DNA of 64,000 nucleotides, from positions 93,477,691 to 93,541,690 of the forward strand of contig NC_080423.1 of NCBI RefSeq assembly GCF_029873635.1. The letters run 5' to 3'. A model generated the notes under the pieces. That model was not told the origin of the DNA, did not search any database, and worked only from the letters and a program-made list of their open reading frames with translations. Positions 1 to 11,330 of this stretch are shown here, one piece after another; position 1 is the first letter of the stretch, and each line of letters begins with the position of its first letter. Both the position numbers and the translations under genes were made by a program. Source of the stretch: Malania oleifera (taxonomy: Eukaryota; Streptophyta; Magnoliopsida; Santalales; Ximeniaceae).

Positions 1-1805
1 GAGAAGTTTACTAACCTGGCCTAGGGAAATATGACTGTTGGGGAGTATGCAGCGAAATTTGTAGAGCTATCTCACTTCACACCTTTTATTATTCTGAATG
101 AGGCGAGAAAGGCCAGGATGTTCGAAAAAGGCCTCAGATGAAGGATCTTTGAGCTTGTAGTGGGGTTCCAGGTCTAGAACTTCTAGGACTTGGTGGATAA
201 AGCTTCAGTACTGGAGAAAATCTTGTAGGGCGGTTCAACATTGTTAGAACAGAGAAAGAGGCATGCACCTTCCAGTTTTCAAGCTGAGACTAGTTAGGGC
301 TCGTGGAAGAGAGAAAGGGACACAGTGGGCCCGAGGCAAGGATGAGGGATCAGGATCATTCTGGGTATCAGAATGATTTATCTTACCTTGCATGCCATAG
401 ATTTAACAAGAGGCACAAGGGTGAATGTCGTGCTGGGGTCCTAACTGTTATAGGTTCAGTAGGCCGAGGCATATAATGCAGAACTATCATGTGCTGTTAC
501 CAAATACACCTGCACCGAATTAGAACCGGGAAAATCAACAAGTACCCCGAGGTGGAGGTGGACCAGCACGTGTCTATATGATGATCCTAGATGAGGTGGA
601 TAGAGCCAAGGGGGCAGGTATGAGTTTACGTTTAAGAAAGTGATAGTTTTACTTAATTATAAATGATGCAAAAGTTTATATAGTGACATATACATAACTG
701 TATGAAATATAGTGAGTTAATAAATTGTAGAAACATGAAAATGAATGATTAGCAAAATTTTGAGGATGAAATTTCTTAAAAATGGGAGAATGTAGAGACC
801 TGGGAAAAAAACAGAAGAGAAGAAAACTAGCAACGGTTTTCTGGAATGAAGAGGAAACCAGCAACGATTTTTTGGAGTTACCGCAGGCCGGTAACGGGTT
901 AAACAGTAAAATTGGGTCGATTAAAGAGAAAACCAGCAACAAAATTTTGAGGGGTTGAGAAAATTGGCGACGGTTTTCTCTGCAGAGGTGACATTAAAGA
1001 AAGATCCTGCTAAAGTTTATAAACAAAATCCATTTCTTCCTTTTTCTTTCTCTCCCTCTCACGAAATCGTACGGTTATTCCCTCATATTTCTCTGATTCT
1101 CGCCCCATTAAGTTCCTTTTTTATGATCCGGAACCACCACGAGGTTCGTAGAATCATTCTCTACAAGCTTACTAGAACAGATCGTTGATTTGGGATTTTG
1201 GGGCACCATCCCAAAATCAGGGTAAGTGAGATATTTTAGAGTTTTATAGTTAGAATGAAGTATATGGAATCTAGGAAGTGTTATAGGAATGTTGTTAGGG
1301 GATTTGAGTTGATTAAATTAGGGTTATTGATTCAGGGTTCGAGTAAGCACCGCAGGTATCATTGTGGGGTTCTTGCCAGCATAATTCAGGAAATCAGGTA
1401 AGGGGAATAGATTAAACCAGTAATTTTTATGAATTTTTTGGTATAAATGGAAAATATATGTGTTTATAAATGTATATGGTTATCAGAGGAATTTTAAAAG
1501 AAATGCCAACCGTTTGAATTATGATTTTGAGCTTAGGGCAGTATAGATATTATTCGTGAAAATGAAATGTGGAAAGTAAGGAATTTCCAAGATATTTTTT
1601 AAGAATATTAAAAGTGTATTTTTAGTAAATAGACAATGAACATTGGTTGGCTTTTGTTATTTTAAATGATATGAATATGCGTATTATGCAAATGGTGTGG
1701 CATGAGTAAAATGTAAATACTGTGATAGAATAAGACATATTTATAAGATGATGGGAATACTTAAATGAGTTAAGAATATGTATTGCATGTGTATTGTTTA
1801 AATGA

Positions 1806-1930
1806 TATGAGATTCACGTGATGTGAACTGTTACAAATAAGGTATATGACATGAGATCCACGCAAGGTGGACTTTACATGAGATCCATGTAAGGTGAACT
1901 TTACATGAGATTCATGTAATGTGAACTATG
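1806..1930 (+). repeat. About 35-bp tandem repeat inside the LTR
   Basis: About four diverged copies of a unit containing ACATGAGATCCATGTAAGG and GTGAACT follow each other inside the 791-2875 LTR. CATGAGAT and its near-complement ATCCATG give each unit some self-complementarity. No function is evident. Confidence 0.6.
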
Positions 1931-2056
1931 AAACAGAGTTATGCAAATGAATTATTATGATATGAAACACTAAGAACATGAATAGATGAATAAATACGGA
2001 GATAACAAAAATAGAGTAAAGTACGAATGAATTGTATATTGTAATATCATGTTTAC

Positions 2057-2410
2057 TTGGGGCAAGTATACTCTTCACCTGAATACTTGCTGAGAAAGGC
2101 GAGTGCCCTGATAGGTATCAGATGTAGTCAAATCGGGCTGCATAACGTATTAGGGCGGAGGGAAGCTACTTGTATGGGCAGATTATTTTTCTTATTCTCG
2201 GGAACTTCTACCAGTAAACTTTTATTTGAATGTGTGTGTGAGTACGAGATATATTAACCACTTGAGGGCTTACTAAGTAAGGTAAGTGTCTTGATATGCT
2301 TCAATTGTAACCATGGGTTGCATAACATATCAAAGCAGAGGGGTGCTACTTGTATGGGCAGGTAATCACTCCAATCCTTAGGAACTCTCATTTTATTAAA
2401 ATGCACTGCA
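2057..2410 (+). repeat. Duplicated block within the LTR
   Basis: Two related blocks (about 2085-2225 and 2262-2400) share TACTTGTATGGGCAG, a preceding CATAACrTAT stretch and GGAACTyT. A related block appears in the LTR at 44722-49800 (near 46750 and 49160-49220), so the two LTRs belong to related families and this one carries the block twice. Confidence 0.55.
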
Positions 2411-2875
2411 TGTATGTGAGTAGGGGTAGAGAATGTTTTTATACTGTGATATATTTATAAATGATGAGTATATATATTTGTACACAAACCTCATGATAGC
2501 CACACACTAGAGTTAATCTATTCCGACTTATTGAGATGTGTCTCACCCGATATGAAATTTTATCTTTTTCAAAACCTTCGCGTGATCGAGCCTAGTGAGC
2601 TCGGGGCTAGTGTAGCATTTTTGAAAGAGAGCGATGGTATAAACTTTGGTTATAATTTTTGGGATTATAATATATTTATGTTTTCAGAGTTGTAAATATT
2701 TGTGAACACTAGTTGTATGGTGAATACTTTTTGAGACTGCATATAGATATAGAAACTCTGGAATTTGTTTAGGAGTTGATGTTATTTCCGCTACATAATT
2801 GATGCTAGAATATTAGATATAACTAAATGGAACACATGGTACTCGGGCCCCACTTGGCGGGTTTGGGGTGTCACA

Positions 2876-4815
2876 AGGCGATATCAGATATTTATTTCAA
2901 ATAACACTTTGGACCTAGTTTTGAGTTCAAGGTGTTACAATCAAAACCAGGGATCAAACTTAAAAAGACAATAGGAAATTTAGAGATTTCTTTTTTCAAT
3001 TTTATGTTTCTTTTTAAATTTTATTCATTATAAAAAATGAAAATGACAAAAAGCTCAACAGTGGAATGATTAAGATTAAAATAACAAATTTTATTTGTAT
3101 AATAATACCTTATATTTTTATTTATAATTATTAATTAAACATACGAAAACAAAATATTATTTATGCCCAATTAAAAATTTATTTCATGCAATTAATTGTT
3201 GATTTTATCAAATGTATTCTAAGAGTTAAGACGATTAAAATTTAAAAAAGAAAAAAAAACATATTCAGATATTAAATGTGAAATTGTTAAAATAGTTTAG
3301 TTTTCAATTTCACTAATCAGTTCAAGTTGAATTTAGAATCTATTCACAAAATCATATTTGAATTCAGTGTTAAGCACAAAACACTTAATTTGACTAAATG
3401 CTCTTTGCGATATCTAATAAGAATTGGCTTTAATTTGGTTTACATTTTATTTGAATTTTGGCTAGGTGCTTTATTTTGGAATTTGGTTGTGATTTTTTTT
3501 TTTTTTTTATTTGTTGAATTGAGTTTGACTATGAAACATAATGGTAAGGATCTGAGCTTCTTTGAATTAGAATTTGTCGCATGTATACCAAACGCCCCCT
3601 TACTGTTAACTAAGATTATGTCATTTTTGATTCGTCACTCTTGTTTCATTTTGCACTAGTACATTTTCAAATATGAGAAATAGTGAAAATTTATTTTGCC
3701 ATTTGAGTGTTTTTAGTGCCTTGGAAGTTGTAGAATTTCAATTAATTTGCTGGAGAGGAGATAACCAACATTGAACTGCTGAGCGAAAAATAAAAATAAA
3801 ACTTAAGTACTTTTAAAAAATCAACAAAAACAAAACAAAATAAAACAAACAGTGACAAAAAATGAAAAGGTAAAGGTTAAAATATGAGAAAGTCAAACAA
3901 AAGCATCCTTCCATTTAAGAGATGGAATCAATAAAAAATGAGATGGGCGAGAACAGAAAGAATGACTGATTTAAAGTATAAAATTTTGAAGAAAATTTCA
4001 AAATTAAAAGAAGGCGATTTTATTTTTTATTTTTTAGAAATTAAAGGCTCTAGAATTAACTCTAGATAAAATATTAGGTATTGACATCCCAACTATGTGA
4101 ATGTACACCAAAACAAGATAATGCACTTTTGATTTGCATAATTGAAGCTAATGATCAATTATTTGGATGTGAAAAGCTACCTATTAATCCCTGTTACAGA
4201 GTTTTTTTTTTTTGGGGTAAGCTAGAGAGATCCATGTTATAGGGTTGATATATAGAGATGAAGCCCTCAATTTATCTACTACACAAGCAACACTCTCTAC
4301 TCCTATGAAAGATTGTTTCCTCGCTGGTTATGTGAGAATGAAACTACTAAGGTCATAGAAGAGGCCTACTTCAATTTTTGAAGCTCACCAACATGGTTCA
4401 AAGCTCCATTTTAAAGTAAAGCAAAGGTCATGCAATTATTGGCAATCAATAGTTAAAGATTGCATAGTGTATGTGAAAAAAAAAATGTCTAAGCTTACTA
4501 GCTTCACACAAAAAACAATCACATAATAGAATTGCAAATCTTGGCCATTTGATGCATGGAGGTTATATGTAGTTGGGTCACTGAATAAATTCTCTTGGGC
4601 ATCTTGACGTTTTTGATGTTGTAGAATATTTTGCAAAGTGGATTAAAGCTATTTCGCTAAGAGAAGTGAAGAAATAAATTATTATAAGTTTCATCAGTAA
4701 CAATGTTATTTTTTAGTATGGAGTTTCATATCAAAATATTATTCGACAATGGCAAACTATTCCTCATTAATCAATTATATGACAACTTTTGCATCAAACA
4801 GTGAATTTATTTACT
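2876..4815. other. AT-rich intergenic DNA, no gene recognised
   Basis: This stretch is AT-rich with homopolymer A and T runs. The open frame at 3327-3659 has composition-driven, hydrophobic content and no recognisable domain or splice context. I see no RNA gene and no clear transposon ends here. Confidence 0.5.
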
Positions 4816-4925
4816 CTATATTTGGAAGAGGATTTAGATTGGATTTGAGTGAATTTGAACAAAATTTAGTATAAATTATATTAAATTTTGTCTAAATTCA
4901 CTCAAATCCAAATCTAAAATCTGAA
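4816..4925. repeat. Hairpin (MITE-like) inverted repeat
   Basis: Two arms of about 40 bases are inverted copies: GGATTTGAGTGAATTTG on the left and CAAATTCACTCAAATCC-like sequence on the right, with a short AT spacer. It resembles the structure at 5582-5720, suggesting a small non-autonomous DNA-transposon family. Exact ends and target duplication are not resolved. Confidence 0.5.
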
Positions 4926-5019
4926 CTTTGTACTCGCAAATAACGTCAATAAATATTATCTGTTGCTAGTATGTTGGCGTTCAATAAGACCTATTATAGT
5001 TATGCTAAGAAAGTTGGAT

Positions 5020-5442
5020 CGGTAGCCCCCATGGGCATGGCACAGTGGAAAGACATCAGCATGTAAGAAAGAGCATCAGGGGTTCAATTCTAAGTAGATA
5101 CACTCACAGAACCAGTGGTACCTGTGGATGGAGAGAATTTACTCAGTGAGCCAACGGGGACCGTGGATGGTGAGAGTTCGTTCTGTGAGTCAGCGGGTAC
5201 CGTAGATGGTGAGAATTCTTTATGAGCCAACGGGGACTGTGGATGGTAATGGAGACGTGTCCCAAGGGTCGGGTTGGCCGAATGTCCAACTAATGCACGG
5301 AAGTCGTGTCCACATTCCGGATTTTACCCTAATCAGCAAGACCTAGGGGGAGGACGTTAATCCGTAGGTTTCAGGCCGCACCAGGGAGTCCGACGGGTTT
5401 GTTGGTGGTTGGAGTTCCTATGTAATAAAAAAAAAAAAAAAG
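5020..5442 (+). mobile_element. tRNA-derived SINE with A tail
   Basis: An A-box-like TGGCACAGTGG near 5039 and a B-box-like GGTTCAATTCT near 5081 have the spacing of a tRNA-type internal pol III promoter. The unit runs about 400 bases to an A-rich tail at about 5426-5442. Between promoter and tail lie about four tandem copies of a 40-bp unit (5109-5250, core GTGGATGGnGAG). It is non-coding and would depend on LINE machinery to move. Target-site duplications are not clear to me, so the ends are approximate. Confidence 0.65.
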
Positions 5443-5581
5443 CAACATTTTGGATACATTGAAATGACATATTGAACTCAAACACTAACCACCCATATTC
5501 TTTTACAAATGGATTAGAAGTTGTTCTTCTCCAAAGTAGTAGACTCCTTGTAAGGTAGAAAAATTCAACTTTAACTCTGAG

Positions 5582-5720
5582 GTAGTGTTTGGGAACATGA
5601 ATTTCGGATTTTAGATTTGAATTTTGGTTGATTTGGACAAATTTTAATACAATTTTATATTACATCTTATCCAAATCCAACATAACTCTAAATCCAAGGT
5701 CTCTTCAAATATAGAGTAAG
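5582..5720. repeat. MITE-like inverted repeat
   Basis: Left GTTTGGGAACATGAATTT and right complementary TCTAAATCCAAGGTCTC/CAAATATAG arms form an imperfect inverted repeat of about 65 bases per arm with an AT spacer. It resembles 4816-4925. Ends are approximate. Confidence 0.45.
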
Positions 5721-6479
5721 AGTTGGAAGCCTTAGATAAATATAAAAATTCATTTTCTAGTATATTATATCTCTATGTTAAATATTATCAAAAATGAAAT
5801 TTTGTTTTAATGTAATTTTTGAAACAAATCAATTGTTAATTATGTGTAATAAAATTTTGTTCATTAAGTTATTATAATTTTGTTTCTTTATTACTTTTCT
5901 TGCTAACCAAACAAGAAAAAATGGAATTTTTCAAATTCCTTTCCCTCTTCCTCAAGGCTCCATTGGGAACTCCGAAAATATTAGGGAAAGAAAAGGAAAA
6001 TATCAAAGAATCCACATTTTCATGTCTAGTTATCAAGGAAGATGAGAAAGAAGAATATATATATATATATAAAACAAATTTATCAACAAAATTTTAATTT
6101 TATATATTATTAATATTTAAATTTTTAAAAATTTTAGTTACAATTAAAATAATTTTTCATTTTTGATAGTATTTAACAGAAAAAAAAAATATATAAGGGA
6201 ATGAGTTTCCTCCTTATTTTCCTTTTCTTTCCTTTTGCTAAAAAAAAATCTTGATCCAAATGGAATTGATATTTTTTTTATTAATGTTATTGACATTAAT
6301 TCTGAGCTTTTACAAAATACGAGTGAAGAAATTGAAAGTAAAAGAAGAAACTCACTTGTAGGGGATAAGTAGCCGCATGAAAGGTGAGCATCATTAGCAT
6401 GGCAATGGGTGGTGTGGCATGTTGAATTGTAAAGTCATTTCTAGCATTATAGTGTGGTGAATTGTCAACTAAAGTTGGC
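5721..6479. other. AT-rich spacer, nothing recognised
   Basis: AT-rich sequence with a short TA/AT microsatellite near 6055-6071. The short open frame at 5900-6097 is lysine/isoleucine-rich and ends in the microsatellite, so it is not credible as a gene. The part nearest 6480 may already belong to the Copia LTR. Confidence 0.4.
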
Positions 6480-6990
6480 ATTCAAAGTCCAACATGGCTA
6501 CACTATTCATATGACAACTACACTATTCATGTAGTGGTTACACTATTCATATGATGGTTGCACTATTCATATGACGGCTGCACTATTTATGTAATGGCTA
6601 CTTGTTGAAAAAGGAGGCTTACAAGCCCCTATAAATAGGGAAGTGGTGAAGAAGGAATAAATCATCCCAAACATCTCCAACTTCAACTTCAAAGAGAGAA
6701 ATCAAGTATTCTCTTGCAAAGTATCCCTACTATAGCCTATTTCTAGTTTCTCCTATTTTACAAAGAGATTTGTATACTACTAATTCAAAAGAGTTATCAT
6801 TGTTCTCCTCTTGTAAGTAGAGAGAAGTTGTAACATCCTTTTTCATAATAGATTCCTTCTACTCTTGCTTGTGGTTTTTCTCTAGATTTGTTTGGGAGTT
6901 TTTCACGTAAATATTGGTGTCAATATTTCTTATTTTCTCATTTCTTATTTAAGTTGTGTGATACTGTTCCTACCCATTCATTTCCTAACA
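6480..6990 (+). mobile_element. Copia 5' LTR (approximate ends)
   Basis: The region precedes a Copia gag frame and has LTR architecture: short tandem repeats in the U3 position (6494-6600), a TATA motif CTATAAATAG near 6640, and a TTCCTAACAACAATATTAGAG stretch near 6980-7005 resembling a decayed junction with the Met-tRNA primer site. The left end is uncertain by 100 bases or more. It belongs to an old, broken element. Confidence 0.5.
6494..6600 (+). repeat. 20-bp tandem repeat, ACACTATTCAT core
   Basis: Five copies of a roughly 20-bp unit with ACACTATTCATATGA or a close variant run head to tail, just upstream of the putative LTR TATA box near 6640. Repeats at this place in plant LTRs can act as enhancers; that role is inferred. 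Looser TACTGTTCACA-type variants recur at 7105-7160. Confidence 0.65.
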
Positions 6991-7169
6991 ACAATATTAG
7001 AGTCTTGGGTTACGACCTTTGGGTTGGGATTACTATTCAAGATTACTATTCACATGTGTCAGCAGATACTTTTGCAATATTATGATCATATACGAGATTT
7101 GTTCAAGTATACGGTACTATTCACATATACAATACTGTTCACATACACGACATTGTTCACGGTGAAAAA

Positions 7170-8018
7170 GTGGGAGCTGGTCTAGTAGAAGTGCAGATCG
7201 TTGCTATTATCATGGCAACAAAACCAGAAATAGAGAAATTCAATGGGTGTAATTTCTCCCGATGGAAATTGAAGATGAAGGAAATTTTGAGGAAGGACAA
7301 TTGCTTAGCGGCAATTGGAGTAAGACCACAAGGGATCACAATTGAGAAATGGAGCGAGATAGAGGGCAACGCTATATCCAATCTGCATTTAGCATTATCA
7401 GATTCGGTATTATTAAGCGTTAGGGAGAAGACGTCTACAAAGGAGATTTGGGATGCGCTAGGGAAACTCTATGATGTAAAGTCTCTTCACAATAAGATCT
7501 TCTTAGAGAGGAAACTCTACACTCTTCGAATGAATGAATCCATTTCGGTGACAGATCACATAAACAATCTCAGCACTCTATTTTCCCAACTTTCGGCATT
7601 GGAGTTCAAAATAGACTAGAAGGAACGAGCTGAAATTCTACTCCAAAGTATACCAGACTCGTATGATCAACTCATCATCAACTTGACAGATAATATACTC
7701 ACAAACACTCTATCCTTCGATGATGTTACAGTTGCTGTTCTGGAAGAGGAAACAAGACGCAAAAATAAGGAAGAAAAGTCGTTTAGTTCTCAACAAGTTG
7801 AGGCACTACCAATAACGAGGGTAAGGTCAACAAAACGTGGTTCTAGTGGAAGTCATAATCATTGTAGATCAAAATCAAAGAGTAAGAAAAACTTCAAATG
7901 CTACAATTGTGGCAAAAGGGGGCATATCTCGAAGGATTGTTGGCACAGAAAGAAGAATGCAGGGAAAGCTCCTGAGGAGAAAACTTCTCAAGGATGTGCA
8001 GTGAGTACCTCTTGTTAG
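7170..8018 (+). mobile_element. Copia gag fossil with zinc knuckle
   Basis: The region encodes a Copia-type Gag. The N-terminal half (from ATG 7213) has FNGCNFSRWKLKMKEIL and the middle LYDVKSLHNKIFLERKLYTL, both typical of the UBN2 gag family. Near 7899-7950 a CCHC knuckle CYNCGKRGHISKDC is complete. Sequence of this kind stops at about 8018 and no protease, integrase or RT follows. The element is defective, with at least one break inside gag and the rest lost. Confidence 0.85.
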
Positions 8019-8405
8019 CCTTAGTGGCTACATAATCCTAATTGTTGTATTTTGATAATAACAACCCATTAGTGGTTCTAAGTTAAACTATTCTTTGCAT
8101 ACCAAGTTGTAACAGGTATAAGTGGCGAAATCATACAGATACAGGTTTAAGTCCAAAGATCAAGTGAATACTCTCATAGGCAAAGATCGAGTGGACACTC
8201 CAATAGGCAAAGATCAAGAGGATACTCACTCGGGAGATCTCAAGAACATACTGAAGGAAGCTAATGTAAAGTCATAGGAAATAAGAAGTGTTTGAGTTAG
8301 TATTTGTTGTAACTCTTATAGTTCTAATTCACACGAATTTATTAAGCAAGAGTCTAAGATATCCATCACTATTCTGAAGAAAGTAGCAAAAATCACAAGA
8401 GAAGG
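8019..8405. other. Spacer, no gene recognised
   Basis: Contains three close repeats of the phrase CAAAGATCAAGTGGAyACTC near 8155-8230, which gives a local short-repeat pattern. No coding signal is visible. Confidence 0.4.
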
Positions 8406-9034
8406 AAGGTCCACGAGCCGAGCTACTCATGGGCTACTTGGTGTTTGACTAGCTAGATAATGGCTCACTCAAACTTGTGTCTTTAGTTAAACAAACCGAG
8501 TTCGATCTTAAATTTTGAGCTCATTAACTAAAGATCCAAACTCCAACTAAGTCATGCTCAACTTGTTAGGCACATGAGCTTACGATTTAACAATTCACGA
8601 GTCAGCTCATTTACTAGTTCATTAGTAGTTTGTAATCTAACTAGATATTAGGCTCATGAACAAACCCGATACTAATCTCATTGAATATTTGATTTTGAAT
8701 TATTTTACTTTAAAATACACTTTTATTTAATTATATTTTTAATTATCAATTAATTTAATTAGTTTAGTGATTTGGTTCATTTATTAGTTTGAAATGAGTC
8801 GAGTCAATTTTGAGCTTGATCTTGAGCATAAGCTTAAACTTGCTCATTTATTAACATGAAATGAGCTTTAGTAGAGTCAATCTTGATTCAAACTCAAGTT
8901 ATATATATGCTAATCGAATCAAGTTCTAAAAAAAAATTTTAAGCTTGAGTCAAGCTTTAGCTCTCCTTTCAAACAAACGAGCTAAGCTCGAGCTAACCAC
9001 AACTTGGCTCAACTCAGCTCGTTTGCAGCCCTAC
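8406..9034. mobile_element. Possible hAT-like non-autonomous element
   Basis: The right end, read in complement, is TAGGGCTGCAAACGAGCTGA, which matches the style of plant hAT-like non-autonomous elements rich in GAGCTCGAGCT words. The left end near 8406 has CACGAGCCGAGCT. The interior is AT-rich with scattered AGCTCGAG motifs. No transposase frame and no clear 8-bp duplication were found, so this is tentative. Confidence 0.35.
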
Positions 9035-9544
9035 ATTGATCGTGCAATCTCCTCTCATCCAAAACATTGCCTATAATGATTTTGGACAAACCCAGCAGCA
9101 TGGGAGGCAATAGGCTCCTTAAGAAAACATAGGCTATGAAGATCATGAGAATGATCGACTGGCCAATTCTACAAAAAAGAAGATGAAAAGGTCGAACCCA
9201 TTATTAGCCAACATTATGAAGATTCTTTAGTGGCTGAATATACTAAGGAGAAGATTTCTAACTCGGCCAAACATGAAGAATCAAAGCTCGCTGAAAGCTA
9301 GGGTGATCTTGAGAATGAGGATGATCTCAAGTTAGATCTAGAGATGGGAGAATTCATCAGCAAAAATTTTAAGTTAGGCAAGGATCATCCTTTAGCTTGG
9401 CCTAGATATGGTATCAGGTGATTATCTTTTATTCCCCATCATTAATTGGTCAAATATACTTTCACGAGCCCAAAGGGTCATTTATAAATAATTGACCAAT
9501 CAAGAAATTGTTCGGCCAAAGAAAATAAGAACACACTTTAGATC

Positions 9545-9641
9545 GAAAAAGCATAAAATCACAATATTCTAACATATATTCTAACATCCCCCCTTAAACT
9601 CAAGATGATGAAGTATCTAAACGGGAAAAAGCATAAAATCA
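9545..9641 (+). repeat. 17-bp direct repeat pair
   Basis: GAAAAAGCATAAAATCA occurs at 9545-9561 and again at 9625-9641, bracketing about 63 bases that include a CCCCCC run. The second copy abuts the LINE fragment. It may be an insertion scar, but nothing proves this. Confidence 0.5.
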
Positions 9642-9947
9642 GAATATATGCTTCAACACTGCCATTGGAATGGGGAAAATGGAGCGCCAAAAGCATTCCA
9701 TTCCTTGAACCACTCCCTTTATTAATTCCAGTTTACCTGCATACGATAGAGTCTTCCTAGGCCAGGAGCTAATAATATTCTCTATTTTCGGAGTCAGGGG
9801 AGCATAATATGTGACATTGAGTCTCGTAGATGCCAGGGAGATGCCCAAGTATCTAAAAGGGAACTGGCCTTCGTTGAATCCAGTCATGCTTTTGATACTC
9901 TCATACTCGTAGCCACTCAGGCCTGCCGCATACATATTTGACTTGGT
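9639..9947 (-). mobile_element. LINE ORF2 (reverse transcriptase) fragment
   Basis: The minus strand encodes about 100 residues typical of the region after the RT core in plant L1-like LINEs: FPFRYLGISLAS, LTPKIENIISSW and TLSYAGKLELIKGVVQG. Only this internal piece remains; endonuclease, RT catalytic core, 3' UTR and tail are absent here. It is a short, dead fragment without neighbouring LINE sequence. Confidence 0.85.
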
Positions 9948-9989
9948 TCTTTTATTTGATTTGGTTTTGAGTGAAATCATAAGTTAGTC

Positions 9990-11330
9990 CCTATACTATT
10001 GAGCAAAATCTATTTTAGTCCTTATACTTTTAATTACTATATCTAAGGACTTATTAATATCATGCAATTGCCTTTGTTATCCTAATTAAATCTAAAAATA
10101 AGAAAGAATCTTAATAAAACTACTTACATATATAAAGTGTTGAATTAATATTTCGTGTTATATTGCAATTTTTCATATTAAGTTTACCATTAAAAAAATC
10201 TCGAAAAGTTTTATTTGTCGTCAAGTCATTAGGACTTCAAATGTATAATAACTATAAAAAAAAAATTAAAAATAACATACATTTTTTCATAACAAATAAT
10301 ATCTAGGCTCCAAATGAATCAATTAATCTCCATGGGCGGAAGGACCTTCCATTAATTTTAACTCACCAATTCATAACCATTAAATTATTTTAGATGACAA
10401 CTTCAATTGAATAAAATTAATAAGTACAAATCCTTAATCGTATAAATTTAAAATATAAGAACTAAAATAATTTTTAAATAAAAGTATAAGCGCTCACTTA
10501 TCATTACTTATCATTTCACTCTTTGATTTTTTGTTTCCAACTTTTAGTTATAAAATAAAATAAACCTAATGATAATGATTCGATACGCCTAGTTCACCTA
10601 ATTATTACTTGTTGATTGGTCTCTATATTAATCTTAAGGTCAAGGAACCAGCAATTTTGGTTTCCCTTTATGATTGAAAGTACAATTATGTGAGGGAAAT
10701 GAATTAGCACATCTTGCACACCTGTTCTACGAATAATACCTAGTTAACTGTGAATTATCCTAATTTGAATCATACGGTCCTTAATTAACTCTTAAACATT
10801 GTAATAAATTTAAAATTTTAAAAGAAAATGTAAAATCAAGTGCGATTTAGAAATCTATAATAAGACCTCCAAATGAGGGGATCTTATTAGATAGATTCCC
10901 CCCATAGCTGATATAATTGAGGTCTAAAACACCTTTTACCCTTTGTTTTATCATCGGAACGCACACATGCACATAAAAAACATGATAAAAACAAATATTA
11001 AATATGTAAATGCGTCAAACTTAAGGAAAAATGATTTCCAAAACATTCTCCAAGTTCCAAAATTTTTCTAGAATTCTTTTTTATAATTTTTCAAGATTTT
11101 TTAATAATTTTTTGGGAATTTTAAAGAATTTTATCCAATTTCATTTATTTTTATTTTTCATTTTTTCTAATTTTTTTTGGTTCCCAAGTCAAAAATGACT
11201 CAAAGAATTTTTATTTACTTCTTCTGAATTTTTCCTAATTTTATTGATTTTTTACTATTTTTTCTCAATTTTTGTGAATTAAAATTAATTAATAAAATAA
11301 ATAAATAAATGGATGGTCCAGGAATATTGG
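9990..11330. other. AT-rich intergenic DNA
   Basis: Long AT-rich tract with TTTTT/AATTTT runs (for example 11040-11290). No protein-like frame, RNA gene or repeat with definable ends is visible. Confidence 0.5.

Larger units (their letters stand above)
1..2875 (+). mobile_element. Ty3/gypsy fossil: gag remnant plus 3' LTR
   Basis: Positions 1-600 read as decayed gag of the plant chromovirus (Tekay/Del-like) type: a [12 protein letters not shown]-like stretch near 35-75, then a degenerate CCHC knuckle near 400-440. Around 765-790 lies the usual end of such an element, a GAGGATGAAATTT-type stretch and a purine-rich AAAAATGGGAGAA tract. The LTR follows at 791 (TGTAGAGACC) and ends at 2875 (GGTGTCACA), about 2.1 kb with TG/CA ends. 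The element is broken and old, with most of pol absent; its 5' part lies outside the window. The family call rests on gag and LTR style, not on a database match. Confidence 0.75.

Noticed and set aside
3327-3659. Open frame of 110 codons in AT-rich DNA.
   Set aside because: Hydrophobic, composition-driven content (a run of T gives poly-Phe), no recognisable domain.
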